From Clostridia bacterium (GTDB lineage: Bacteria; Bacillota; Clostridia; Oscillospirales; CAG-272), in assembly GCA_017456145.1 (NCBI GenBank), contig JAFTJZ010000021.1:1-43075 (forward strand): 43,075 nt of DNA, in the 5' to 3' direction. Below the pieces are notes generated by a model. That model saw only the letters and a program-made list of their open reading frames with translations, ran no database searches and was not told where the DNA came from. Both the position numbers and the translations under genes were made by a program. Shown piece by piece: positions 32,854-40,934 of the stretch. Position 1 is the stretch's first letter, and each line of letters opens with the position of its first letter.

Positions 32854-33441
32854 ATGAAAGATTTTATATTTATTACGGGAGCAAGTGGGATAGGTAAAAC
32901 TACCTTGAGTAACGGATTGCTGGAGCATTATAAAACAGTATGCATAGAACAGTATATGATACCTGAGTTCATATCAAGAGATGGCACTGAGCCGATGACG
33001 GGAGAATTGGAAGAACTCACTTGTTGGGAAAATCAAGTGGCACTGCTCAGGTGTTTTCATAGATTAGGGTATAAGAATATAATTGCATCCGATATTGACG
33101 ATTTAAGAACGGCAGATATTCCTGTTGTTTTTGAAGGGACTAATTTCATCACAATAAAACTTGTATGCAGCGATTTGCATCAAATTCAGGAACAAATGAA
33201 AAATCGACCTAATAACGGACTTATAGATTACGAATTGCAAGAAAAAATGAACGAGAAAAACATTAAGCGAAATCCTCTTATTAACGAAGTGGAAATTGAT
33301 ATTGCAGGTAAATCAATCAAAGAGGTGCTTGAACAAGCCATAAATATTATAGATACTACGCCTTCTCTTATGAGCTATGAATACACAAAACCGCCAAAAG
33401 AAATGTTTTATTCATGGGTTTCTTCAAATGGATTAAAATAA
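32854..33441 (+). CDS. P-loop kinase-like protein (195 aa)
   Basis: Walker A GASGIGKTT at residues 8-16 of a beta-alpha start (FIFITGASGIGKTTLSNGLLEHY), an IASDIDD segment as probable Walker B near residue 75 and an adenylate/guanylate-kinase-like fold pattern. The C-terminal part is helical (EVEIDIAGKSIKEVLEQAINIID). It resembles small ATP-binding kinases that phosphorylate nucleotides, sugars or antibiotics. The substrate is not evident. Start after GCGAGG at the end of repeat R3. Confidence 0.72.
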   Translation: MKDFIFITGASGIGKTTLSNGLLEHYKTVCIEQYMIPEFISRDGTEPMTGELEELTCWENQVALLRCFHRLGYKNIIASDIDDLRTADIPVVFEGTNFITIKLVCSDLHQIQEQMKNRPNNGLIDYELQEKMNEKNIKRNPLINEVEIDIAGKSIKEVLEQAINIIDTTPSLMSYEYTKPPKEMFYSWVSSNGLK

Positions 33442-33496
33442 AATCCCAATTTACACAAGTGCGTAAACTTTCAGATTGAAGGAGCGACAAATTCCA

Positions 33497-33722
33497 ATTT
33501 GTCAAGCGGAACAGACTTTCGGTGTTGGTGTTAGTTTGACGCAATTTTTCGGGAGGGGCTACCCCTCCCCTACGGGGTGGCGTGTTGTTTCATTGTAGGG
33601 GAGGCGTTTCGCCTCCCGTTTATTGGGCGGTTCAATTTGTAAAAAACTCTGCCACCCTATTTACTTTAATGGGATTTTATGGTATAATTTGGTTGGGCAA
33701 TCAACTTGAATGCAATGAGGCG
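33497..33722 (+). repeat. Promoter-bearing repeat R4
   Basis: Full copy with intact hairpins A and B, a weakened hairpin C (several mismatches), TTTACT (33660-33665)-17-TATAAT (33683-33688) and the leader CAACTTGAATGCAATGAGG. The 33442-33814 gap otherwise holds a 24-codon ORF (33724-33798), which looks like the start of a lost gene, and a second leader-like CTTGAATTTGAGG at 33794. Confidence 0.8.
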
Positions 33723-33814
33723 AATGTATGTCCGATTTGATTATAAAAAAACCGGTCTGATTTTGGTGGACCATGAGTTTTTTACTGATCGGGCTTGAAT
33801 TTGAGGTAGATTTG

Positions 33815-34276
33815 ATGGTAGAGCTATATTTGCCGAAAACGGAAGATTTGTGGTTCAGAGAAAAGCTGCTCGGGGATCTGAGCACCATGTCGTACAACCA
33901 TGCATGGGGAGGGACGATTCCGTTCCCGAGCGAAAAGTGGGCGGACTGGTACGACAAGTGGCTGCTTAATCATGAAAACAAGCGATTTTACCGATATATC
34001 ATTAAAAAGGAAACTTTTCTGGGCGAGGTGGCATATCGTTTTGACGAGGAAAGGCAGTGCTATATTGCCGATGTCATTGTTTATGCCCCTTACCGTGGCT
34101 GTGGCTACGGTGGGCAAGCGTTGGCACTGCTGTGTCAAGCTGCCAAGGAGAATGGCGTGAGGGAATTATATGACGACATCGCGATTGATAATCCCGCGGT
34201 TGCGCTGTTCCTACGGTACGGATTTTCCGAAATACACCGAACAAGCGAATATATTTGGCTGAAAAAAAGGTTATAA
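33815..34276 (+). CDS. GNAT-family N-acetyltransferase
   Basis: ATG 33815 (MVELYLPKTEDLWFREKLL) follows GAGGTAGATTTG. An upstream in-frame start at 33773 lacks a ribosome binding site. About 153 residues with GNAT motifs: ADVIVYAPYRGCGYGGQALALL (the R/Q-x-x-G-x-G/A acetyl-CoA loop) and the terminal NPAVALFLRYGFSE. Acceptor unknown. The gene is more GC-rich than the preceding cassette genes and marks the return to host-like composition. Confidence 0.82.
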   Translation: MVELYLPKTEDLWFREKLLGDLSTMSYNHAWGGTIPFPSEKWADWYDKWLLNHENKRFYRYIIKKETFLGEVAYRFDEERQCYIADVIVYAPYRGCGYGGQALALLCQAAKENGVRELYDDIAIDNPAVALFLRYGFSEIHRTSEYIWLKKRL

Positions 34277-34309
34277 AATCAGTTGTCATTTTTTGACGGC
34301 GGAATGTAG

Positions 34310-34618
34310 ATGGATATGGACTTAAGAGCAGCGCAAAAAGCGGTATATCAAAACAAGGTAGACAAGGGCTTGAACGTCACTGATGTCAACAAGGAGTTTT
34401 GCCTGCTTTACGGTGAGGTTGGCGAGGCGTACGACGCCTGGCGAAAGAAAAAGGACGACTTGGGCGAGGAACTGGCAGACGTTGCGATCTACCTGATGGG
34501 ATTATCCGAAATTCTGGGGTACGATCTCGCTGCCGAAATTGAAAACAAGATGGGCATCAACCGTGAGCGCGAGTACAAGCGTGTGAGCGGCGAAATGCGG
34601 CGGATTTCGGACAGATAA
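34310..34618 (+). CDS. MazG-like nucleotide pyrophosphohydrolase
   Basis: A 102-residue all-helical protein with the MazG/dUTPase-superfamily metal-binding pattern: LLYGEVGEAYDAWRKKKDDLGEELADVAIYLMGL gives E-x-x-E near 37 and 12 residues further E-x-x-D. Such proteins hydrolyse nucleoside triphosphates to monophosphates (house-cleaning). The start could also be ATG 34316. It lies 33 bp behind the acetyltransferase. Confidence 0.8.
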   Translation: MDMDLRAAQKAVYQNKVDKGLNVTDVNKEFCLLYGEVGEAYDAWRKKKDDLGEELADVAIYLMGLSEILGYDLAAEIENKMGINREREYKRVSGEMRRISDR

Positions 34619-34641
34619 CAGGTGATCAGGAGGGGATAGTA

Positions 34642-35016
34642 ATGCCGACATGGAAGGGCTTGGAGTGGACATTTGATACGGTGGCGTCTGCCTACGAAAA
34701 AATGCGCCCGGGATATGCTCAGGCGTTGTACCGCGCGATTTTTGACTACATTCCGGTGGGAGAGGGGAGTCGCGTGATCGAGGTCGGGAGCGGCGGCGGA
34801 CAGGCGACTGCGCCGATGCTCAAAACGGGCTGCCGATTGACCGCGGTGGAATACGGCGAGCAGTTATCCGCGCTGTTGCGGGAAAAGTTTCAGGAATACG
34901 AAACGTTTTCGGTCATTACCGGCAATCGATGCGCACGGCGGCAGCTATACGGTGTACGACACCATGGATCTGCAGCTGGCGCGGAAGATATGAGGGCGAA
35001 CGAGAAAAACAGATAA
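34642..35016 (+). pseudogene. Internally deleted SAM-dependent methyltransferase gene
   Basis: The first ~90 residues (FDTVASAYEKMRPGYAQALYRAIFDYI, VIEVGSGGGQAT as the SAM-binding motif I, CRLTAVEYGEQL) are a class I methyltransferase N-terminus. After FSVITG the reading frame turns to nonsense-like sequence. In another frame 34925-34993 reads IDAHGGSYTVYDTMDLQLARKI-stop, the typical C-terminus of the same family. So roughly 100-150 central residues were lost by a deletion that also changed frame. Confidence 0.75.
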
Positions 35017-35034
35017 TTGACGGAGGAAACGAAT

Positions 35035-35415
35035 GTGTGTTTCTGGTGGCTGATGCTGGGGACGGATGTGATTGTGCCGGTGGTGATGATCATTGCCGGG
35101 CGGATGATGTGGAAACGGTGTCCACGGCAGATCAATTCGCTCTATGGGTACAGAACGGAGCGGTCCATGAAGAATATGGAAACATGGAAATTTGCGCATG
35201 AGCATAGCGGGCGTCTTTGGTGGCGTATCGGCTGGGTGATGCTGGTATGCTCTATTGCGTTGCTGCTGCCTTTTGTACGCAGCGGTGAGGTGATCGTGAC
35301 CATTGTCGGTTTACTCGTCTGCACCGCGCAGGTGATCGGCCTGATCGTTTCTGTTATACCGACGGAGGCGGCGCTGAAAAAGAAGTTCGACGAAGATGGG
35401 AATCCGAGAGAATAA
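35035..35415 (+). CDS. SdpI-family-like membrane protein
   Basis: GTG 35035 is preferred since GGAGG (35022-35026) lies 8 nt upstream. The in-frame TTG at 35017 precedes that site. 126 residues with three or more hydrophobic segments. The INSLYGYRTERSMKNMETWKFAHEHSGR loop is characteristic of the SdpI domain, known from the immunity protein against the Bacillus SdpC toxin and from many uncharacterised membrane proteins. No toxin gene is adjacent, so an immunity role is not shown. Confidence 0.72.
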   Translation: MCFWWLMLGTDVIVPVVMIIAGRMMWKRCPRQINSLYGYRTERSMKNMETWKFAHEHSGRLWWRIGWVMLVCSIALLLPFVRSGEVIVTIVGLLVCTAQVIGLIVSVIPTEAALKKKFDEDGNPRE

Positions 35416-35457
35416 TCTGGAAGGAACGAAGGTGTTCCGAAATTCGGAGGTACTGAT

Positions 35458-36636
35458 ATGAATTACAGAGAGGATCGATACGGCAACCGACTCTCCATTT
35501 TGGGGTTTGGCTGTATGCGCTTTCCGCAGAAATTGGGTAGGATCGACATGGAGGAAACGGAACGAGAGATCATGACCGCCTATTTGGGCGGCGTGAATTA
35601 CTACGACACGGCGTATCTGTACCCGGGCAGTGAGGCGGCGCTTGGCGAAATTCTGGAAAAGAACGGGATTCGGGAGCAGGTATACATTGCGACCAAGCTG
35701 CCGCATTCGCTGATCAAGAGTGCCGATGCGCTGGATAAACTGTTTGCGGAGGAGAAAAAACGTCTGCGCACCGAGTATGTGGACTACTATCTGATGCATA
35801 TGCTGACCGACATTGACACCTGGAATCGTCTGAAGGGCATGGGAATTGAGGAATGGATCGCGCAGAAAAAGGCGAGTGGAGAGATTCGACAGATTGGGTT
35901 TTCATATCACGGCAATTCGGATATGTTCTGTACCTTGGTGGATGCGTACGACTGGGATTTCTGTCAGATCCAGTATAATTACATGGATGAGCACTCTCAA
36001 GCAGGGCGCAGAGGCTTGCACTACGCGCACGACAAGGGGCTCCCTGTCGTGATTATGGAACCGCTGCGCGGAGGCAAGCTGGTCAACCGACTACCCGCAG
36101 AGGCGACGGCGATCTTTGAGAAATACCCCATTCCGCACACCCCCGCGCAGTGGGCGTTCCGCTGGCTCTGGAGCCAGCCGGAGGTGACGGTGGTGCTGTC
36201 GGGCATGAACACCGATGCGATGGTCAAGGACAATATCGAAACGGCATCCTCGGTGAAGGTGGGCGAGCTGGGCGAGGCAGAGGAGGCCATGCTGCAGGAC
36301 GTCGTCAAAGCCATCAACGCCAAGATGAAGGTGGGCTGCACCGGCTGCGGCTATTGTATGCCTTGCCCCCGCGGTGTAGATATCCCCGGCACGTTTGCGG
36401 CGTACAATCGGCGGTATTCGGAGGGGAGATTTGCCGCGTTGTTTGATTATGTGATGTGTACCGCGCTGCGCAAAAATTCCACGGCGGCCTCCAACTGCGT
36501 GGCATGCGGGAAGTGCGAGTCACATTGCCCGCAGGCGATCGAGATCCGCAAGCAGCTCAAGGATGCCCGGCGGGTATTGGAAACGCCCGCGTATCGCGTG
36601 GCAAGAACGGTCACGAGCTGGTTTATGCATTTTTGA
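35458..36636 (+). CDS. Aldo/keto reductase with C-terminal 4Fe-4S ferredoxin domain
   Basis: 392 residues. Residues 1-275 form the aldo/keto reductase barrel (GFGCMRFPQ, YYDTAYLYPGSEAALGEIL with Asp/Tyr of the catalytic set, ATKLPHS, YYLMHML, IGFSYHG, MEPLRGGKL). The C-terminus carries CTGCGYCMPCP and CVACGKCESHCP, two [4Fe-4S] cluster motifs. This architecture is common in anaerobes. It probably reduces carbonyl substrates using NAD(P)H and/or ferredoxin electrons. The start at 35458 follows GGAGGTACT. Confidence 0.88.
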   Translation: MNYREDRYGNRLSILGFGCMRFPQKLGRIDMEETEREIMTAYLGGVNYYDTAYLYPGSEAALGEILEKNGIREQVYIATKLPHSLIKSADALDKLFAEEKKRLRTEYVDYYLMHMLTDIDTWNRLKGMGIEEWIAQKKASGEIRQIGFSYHGNSDMFCTLVDAYDWDFCQIQYNYMDEHSQAGRRGLHYAHDKGLPVVIMEPLRGGKLVNRLPAEATAIFEKYPIPHTPAQWAFRWLWSQPEVTVVLSGMNTDAMVKDNIETASSVKVGELGEAEEAMLQDVVKAINAKMKVGCTGCGYCMPCPRGVDIPGTFAAYNRRYSEGRFAALFDYVMCTALRKNSTAASNCVACGKCESHCPQAIEIRKQLKDARRVLETPAYRVARTVTSWFMHF

Positions 36637-37045
36637 AAATAGGTGTATCATCGGAGAAACTTATGAAAAGAGATTTGGGAATTGCACGGTGCTCCGATCA
36701 TAGTGCGACCATGAATACGGGAAAGGGGCTGCATCCGGTGGCGCAGCCCCTGAGCAAAAGAGCCGAAGGCAGGCTTTTTGCCGCGCGGATTTGGTGTTTT
36801 TACCTGCAAAGCAGGCAAAAACTGCGGTGCTCAGTGACAAAGCAAAAACGACGGGGGAGTTTTAATGCATTTTGCATTTGATTCACCCCCTTTTGTATAC
36901 CGGCGGATGTAGTGACGATTGAATAAATAAAGCGCAGCTGTGATATAAAGTCGTCATCTGCTTGGTGTACTTTACGGTGCTCATGCGGTATAATAAAGGC
37001 ACAAAAGCGCTTTTGAATTTTCAAATTGCAAAAAGGAGACAAATG
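36637..37045. other. Intergenic stretch with terminator-like hairpins
   Basis: Contains GGGGCTGC (36725-36732) / GCAGCCCC (36743-36750), AAAGAGCC (36757-36764) with GGCTTTTT (36772-36779) as a likely terminator, and GTTTTTACCTGC-AAA-GCAGGCAAAAAC near 36795-36821. A 73-codon ORF from about 36663 has a weak AGGAGA-like site but odd composition, and I do not accept it as a gene. A TATAAT (36989-36994) probably belongs to the promoter of the XRE gene, with a poor -35 (TGTACT). Confidence 0.5.
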
Positions 37046-38101
37046 ATGTCCATTGGTTCTACCATCAAACGGCTGCGCCACGAGCGCGGCATGACGCAGG
37101 AGGTGCTCTCCGAATATCTGGGCGTATCTACCAACGCGGTTTCACAGTGGGAGTGCGATAAGACCGCGCCCGACATTTCGCATATTCCGATGCTGGCGCG
37201 CATTTTTGAGGTCAGCGCGGACGTGCTTTTGGAAATCGATCATTCGCGGAGCAAAAAGCAGGCGGAGATCGCGGCCTTTGTCGCAGATTATGAGCATTTG
37301 CATGCCAAGGGAAAAACGGAGGAGCGGCTGATGCTGTGCCGTGAGATGCATAAAAAATATCCCAATGACGAGACGGTTGCCTATTATCTGATGGGTGTGC
37401 TGCAGCAGGGATATGCAAAGGAATCCTTTGAGGAAATCACTGCGCTGGGGGAGCGGCTGCTGTCGGCGCAAGCGGAAGAACACCGATACGGTGCCATCAA
37501 GGGGCTGTGCTACACCTATCTTGCCATAGGGCAGCGGGAGCGAGCGCTGGAATATGCGAAGATGATGCCCGTTTGCGATGATCTGCTGCTGCACACGCTG
37601 CAGGGCGAGGCGTTGGTGACGCATTGCCAAGCTTATTTCTTTCAGCTGTGCGATAAGATGTATCTGTACATGAATTATCTCTTGGGCGAGAGCGCGGGGA
37701 ACTATACCCCCAAGGAGCGCCACGCCATGCGCCAAACGCTTTGCGAGGTGTATTCGCTGATCTTTCCCGACGGTGACTATGGCGTGCGTGAGGATAAGTT
37801 GGGGCGCACTTGTTTTTTCATGGCACTGGACAGTGCTCGTGAAGAGAACTTTCCTCGGGCGTTGGACGAGCTGGAGGAAATGGTGTGCCATTTTGAGAAG
37901 GCGAGCGGTCGAGCACCCCTTCGACACACCTCGCCGCTGGTCAATCGCATGACGTCGGATTGGGCAACGCTACCCCGCCACAGTGAGGAAAGCCTGGGCA
38001 CGACGTATTTGCGGTATCTTTCAAACAACGCTGCACTATTTGCGCCTCTTGAGACCGACGCGCGCATGATCGCGATCAAGCAAAAGCTTGCGGCGATGTA
38101 A
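37046..38101 (+). CDS. XRE-family regulator with large C-terminal helical domain
   Basis: About 351 residues. AAAAGGAG lies 7 nt before ATG 37046 (ATG 37043 is the alternative). The XRE helix-turn-helix is at 1-62 (LRHERGMTQEVLSEYLGVSTNAVSQWECDKTAPDISHIPMLARIFEVS). The rest is helical, with TPR-like segments (LMLCREMHKKYPNDETVAYYLMGVLQQGY, GLCYTYLAIGQRERALEYAKMMP). Such XRE-TPR proteins act as peptide- or partner-sensing regulators in Firmicutes. No partner gene is obvious. It is transcribed alone. Confidence 0.82.
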   Translation: MSIGSTIKRLRHERGMTQEVLSEYLGVSTNAVSQWECDKTAPDISHIPMLARIFEVSADVLLEIDHSRSKKQAEIAAFVADYEHLHAKGKTEERLMLCREMHKKYPNDETVAYYLMGVLQQGYAKESFEEITALGERLLSAQAEEHRYGAIKGLCYTYLAIGQRERALEYAKMMPVCDDLLLHTLQGEALVTHCQAYFFQLCDKMYLYMNYLLGESAGNYTPKERHAMRQTLCEVYSLIFPDGDYGVREDKLGRTCFFMALDSAREENFPRALDELEEMVCHFEKASGRAPLRHTSPLVNRMTSDWATLPRHSEESLGTTYLRYLSNNAALFAPLETDARMIAIKQKLAAM

Positions 38102-38108
38102 GACAAAA

Positions 38109-38140
38109 AGGGGCTGTCTGGCATCAGTGAGACAGCCCCC
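38109..38140. terminator. Terminator between convergent genes
   Basis: GGGGCTGTCT (38110-38119) / AGACAGCCCC (38130-38139). On the minus strand it is followed by TTTTTG, fitting the end of the sigma-factor gene. It may also serve the plus-strand XRE gene. Confidence 0.8.
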
Positions 38141-38154
38141 TTGGGGATGATCGA

Positions 38155-39729
38155 TTATGAGGTGACCACGCAGAACGCGGGCTTTTGGTCATTGCTGACG
38201 GCTGTCAGCCAATTCATATCGTACAGAGCGTTGGCCAGAAGCTCAGCCGCGCGGAATTGATAGACCAGCGCACCGACGTATGCAGCACTTTTGCGAATGT
38301 GTGTGGGCGCGAGGTCGGCGGTGACGGTAGCGGCAATTTCAGCAGTTCTTCGGTGGAGCGCGGCAACAATGTCGATCGGCGCGCGGAGAACGGTGGAAAG
38401 CGCACGGTATTCCTCCTGCGTCCACACGGGAAAGTTGGGCTTGCCGGCGCGAGTGTAGCCGAGGGTGTCGAGCCGATCTTGCCACTCCTTGGAGAGATGG
38501 GCGTATTCACCGCACGCGGCGCTGACCACGGGAGCAGTCATGCGGTCTTCGAAGTGCTGGGCGTTGAGTGTTTGTCTGAAATTCATGGCGATGATGCTGC
38601 CCTTGCCGTCGGCGGCGGGGGTGCCGTTATAGATTCCCTGAATGCCCTGGGGCGGAGCGTCATCTGTCGGTATGGATTGGCATCTGCCCCAGATGACACC
38701 GCTGCCGCCGCCTCCGTTGATCAGCGAATAGGGACCGTCAGACGGCAGCTCGCCGAAATTCTTTTCCAAATCGTGCGCGGTATCGATCAGCGAGAAATGC
38801 AGACAAAGCAGCAACTTTTGCCAACGCATGAGGTTTTCATTGGCAAAGCGTCTGCCAAAGCGACTGCTGTACTCGTCGGCGGTGGCGATCAGGTCTTGCG
38901 CGGTCTTGCCTGTGAGCTCTCTGAGCTTTTCGTCGATGGTTTTCGTGCAATCCTCGGTGAAGATGGGAATGTTGGTCAGATACTTGTCGCCCTTGCAGAC
39001 AAGATACTGCCGATCCAGCAGCAATCTGACCTCGTCCTCAAGATAGGGGAGTGACACGCCAAGCTCGACGCTGATCTCCTGCAGCGTTACGGGTGTATAA
39101 TAGGCGGCAAGAAGAATATTGCCTTTGATCTTTCGCTGCTGAAAGTCGCGGTATTCGTAGTCATCTCCTGCACGGGTACCCCAAAAATCAATTTCAAAGC
39201 CACAGGGGCGGTAGCTTTTTTCTCCGAATAAGCGTTCCATATTCATACCCTCTCTGATTATTTTTCTCGCACGGAATAAATAATATTTGACCATTTCCGT
39301 GCTGATGGCAAGGCGTTTGGATATTTCGGAGCAGGAGAGTTTTTCGATGTAATATAAAACCGTAGTATCGCGGTATTGACGCGAGAGCAAGGACAACTCA
39401 CGACGGAGCAGGCAGAGCTCTTCTTTTTTTATGATTTCTTCCAGCGCGGTATCCGATTCATCGGCAATGCTTTCATTCAGCTCGGCAAATCTTTTTTGAT
39501 TTCTTGCTTTTTTGCGCAGATATTCCGCATAGGTGTTCTCCGCGATCTTCCACATAAAACCGTAAAAGCGGGTCTCATCCCTCAAATTTTGCGCAGAACG
39601 CAGCAGCGCGTAGAGAATGTCGCTGGTAAGATATTCGGCCTCGTGGACATCGGATAGCCTTGTCAGCGCAAAGCCGAATATGCTTTTCATGTTTTCTTCA
39701 ATCAGCTGTTCCAGTTTTATATCATCCAT
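38155..39729 (-). CDS. ECF-type sigma factor with ~330-residue C-terminal extension
   Basis: 524 residues. ATG 39729 follows GGAGAAAAAT. Residues 1-165 are a sigma-70-family ECF factor: region 2 (LEQLIEENMKSIFGFALTRLSDVHEAEYLTSDILYALLR, FYGFMWKIAENTYAEYLRKKAR) and region 4 (SLLSRQYRDTTVLYYIEKLSCSEISKRLAISTEMVKYYLFRARKII). The extension includes a second winged-helix-like motif (PVTLQEISVELGVSLPYLEDEVRLLLDRQYL) and a long domain I do not recognise, with an SLINGGGGSGVIWGR loop. No anti-sigma gene is adjacent, so the extension may itself sense the signal. Confidence 0.8.
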   Translation of the reverse strand: MDDIKLEQLIEENMKSIFGFALTRLSDVHEAEYLTSDILYALLRSAQNLRDETRFYGFMWKIAENTYAEYLRKKARNQKRFAELNESIADESDTALEEIIKKEELCLLRRELSLLSRQYRDTTVLYYIEKLSCSEISKRLAISTEMVKYYLFRARKIIREGMNMERLFGEKSYRPCGFEIDFWGTRAGDDYEYRDFQQRKIKGNILLAAYYTPVTLQEISVELGVSLPYLEDEVRLLLDRQYLVCKGDKYLTNIPIFTEDCTKTIDEKLRELTGKTAQDLIATADEYSSRFGRRFANENLMRWQKLLLCLHFSLIDTAHDLEKNFGELPSDGPYSLINGGGGSGVIWGRCQSIPTDDAPPQGIQGIYNGTPAADGKGSIIAMNFRQTLNAQHFEDRMTAPVVSAACGEYAHLSKEWQDRLDTLGYTRAGKPNFPVWTQEEYRALSTVLRAPIDIVAALHRRTAEIAATVTADLAPTHIRKSAAYVGALVYQFRAAELLANALYDMNWLTAVSNDQKPAFCVVTS

Positions 39730-39876
39730 ATTTTTCTCCGTTTCCGTTTTCAGGCGCCTTCGTATATATAGTCGTTGGTACGCGCAGACGGTTAAGAGGG
39801 TTTTTGAAATTTTTTGGCGATGTATGAACATTGCCACAGAGTGTTCATACAATTTTGTGTGTCATGCATTGACAAG

Positions 39877-40383
39877 CTATTCGCATTTCGGATATCTCAG
39901 ATAATAGTAATCGTTTCCTTCCATGACCTCTGTTTTTTTGAACCCATGGTTAAGATAAAATCGTGCCGCATTCCCGTTGTCCTTGTGAACGCCGAGGGCA
40001 ATCGGACGCACGCCGAAATCATCATATACCATCTCGATCACTTTTTCTAAGGCATAACTTCCTATGCCGCGGTTCCTGTAACGCCGGTCGATTACAAAGC
40101 CCATAAGACGGTAGAAAGGAACGCCGCGCATTTCTTCGGGATCGGTATCCCATTCGAAGGCTTCACCGAGTAAAATTAAGCCGATGTATTCATCCTCCCA
40201 CTTGATTGCATAGGTATGCCCCTTGCAATGATGTTCAAGTCCGTATTGTGTAAGTTCCATAATGGTGTCGGCGGTATCTACAAAGGCTTCGCTGATGTCT
40301 TCTCTTTGGATTGCACGGACGCGATCAATATTGGAATCGTTTAATAATTCAAAAGTGATCGGGATTTTTTGAGGGGTATTCAT
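39877..40383 (-). CDS. GNAT-family N-acetyltransferase (168 aa)
   Basis: Last gene of the four-gene minus-strand operon. GNAT motifs: YRLMGFVIDRRYRNRGIGSYALEKVIEM (acetyl-CoA loop R-x-x-G-I-G) and LGVHKDNGNAARFYLNHGFKKTEV. It lies 9 bp behind the preceding acetyltransferase gene. The general layout resembles spermidine or small-amine acetyltransferases, but the acceptor is not determinable. Confidence 0.85.
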   Translation of the reverse strand: MNTPQKIPITFELLNDSNIDRVRAIQREDISEAFVDTADTIMELTQYGLEHHCKGHTYAIKWEDEYIGLILLGEAFEWDTDPEEMRGVPFYRLMGFVIDRRYRNRGIGSYALEKVIEMVYDDFGVRPIALGVHKDNGNAARFYLNHGFKKTEVMEGNDYYYLRYPKCE

Positions 40384-40392
40384 GACAATACC

Positions 40393-40923
40393 TCATTTCA
40401 GCGTGATCCAAAAGCGTTTCAGATCGATATTACTGTCGGGCTCATGCACGGTGGATTCGTAAACGCCGCCGTTTGCGAGGATGGTCTTTTCACTGCCGAT
40501 GTTGCCGTCGATGCAGGAGATCAGCACCCGATCAAGTCCGATCTCGCGGCAGAAGGGAAGGGCCGCCTGCAGCATTTGCTTGGCGTAGCCGCGCCGCCGT
40601 TCGCTCGGACGGACGGAATAGCCGATATGTCCTGCATATTTTTCAAGATATTCGTTGAAACGATGTCGCACCTGCAACATACCCACGAGCCTGTTATCGC
40701 TCTTGCGTACAAAAATGAATTGTGTTGCGGGAACCAAGTGGGCAGGAACGGTTGCCGGATCCTCGTAGTCGCAGCACAACTGTATGTATTCCGCGGGGTT
40801 CTCAAATCTGCGCAATGGTCCGCAGCCATCCATGGAGTCGCCTGCGTCTAAAAATTCTTGTCTGTATTCCATGAGCTGTGTGGCGTATTCACTTGTGGGG
40901 CGGGTTAAAATAAATTCTTCCAT
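40393..40923 (-). CDS. GNAT-family N-acetyltransferase (176 aa)
   Basis: Third gene of the operon. It has HIGYSVRPSERRRGYAKQMLQAALPFCREIGLDRVLISCIDGN, where R-R-R-G-Y-A is the acetyl-CoA-binding loop, and GSEKTILANGGVYES at motif B. Length is typical of GNATs annotated as YxeL/RimL-like. Twelve bp or less separates it from both neighbours, so the genes are co-transcribed. Substrate unknown. Confidence 0.85.
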   Translation of the reverse strand: MEEFILTRPTSEYATQLMEYRQEFLDAGDSMDGCGPLRRFENPAEYIQLCCDYEDPATVPAHLVPATQFIFVRKSDNRLVGMLQVRHRFNEYLEKYAGHIGYSVRPSERRRGYAKQMLQAALPFCREIGLDRVLISCIDGNIGSEKTILANGGVYESTVHEPDSNIDLKRFWITLK

Positions 40924-40934
40924 AAATATTCTCC

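Noticed and set aside
31839-33722. Integron attC sites in the repeat array
   Set aside because: GTTAGTT and GTTAAGC strings occur, but the paired R and L boxes with the expected spacing and complementarity are not there, and no integron-type integrase is visible.
35017-35034. Longer N-terminus of the SdpI-like protein from TTG 35017
   Set aside because: It would place the GGAGG ribosome binding site inside the coding region. GTG 35035 fits that site much better.
36663-36881. Short ORF downstream of the aldo/keto reductase
   Set aside because: It runs through three hairpins, including a likely terminator, has a weak ribosome binding site, and its sequence looks random.
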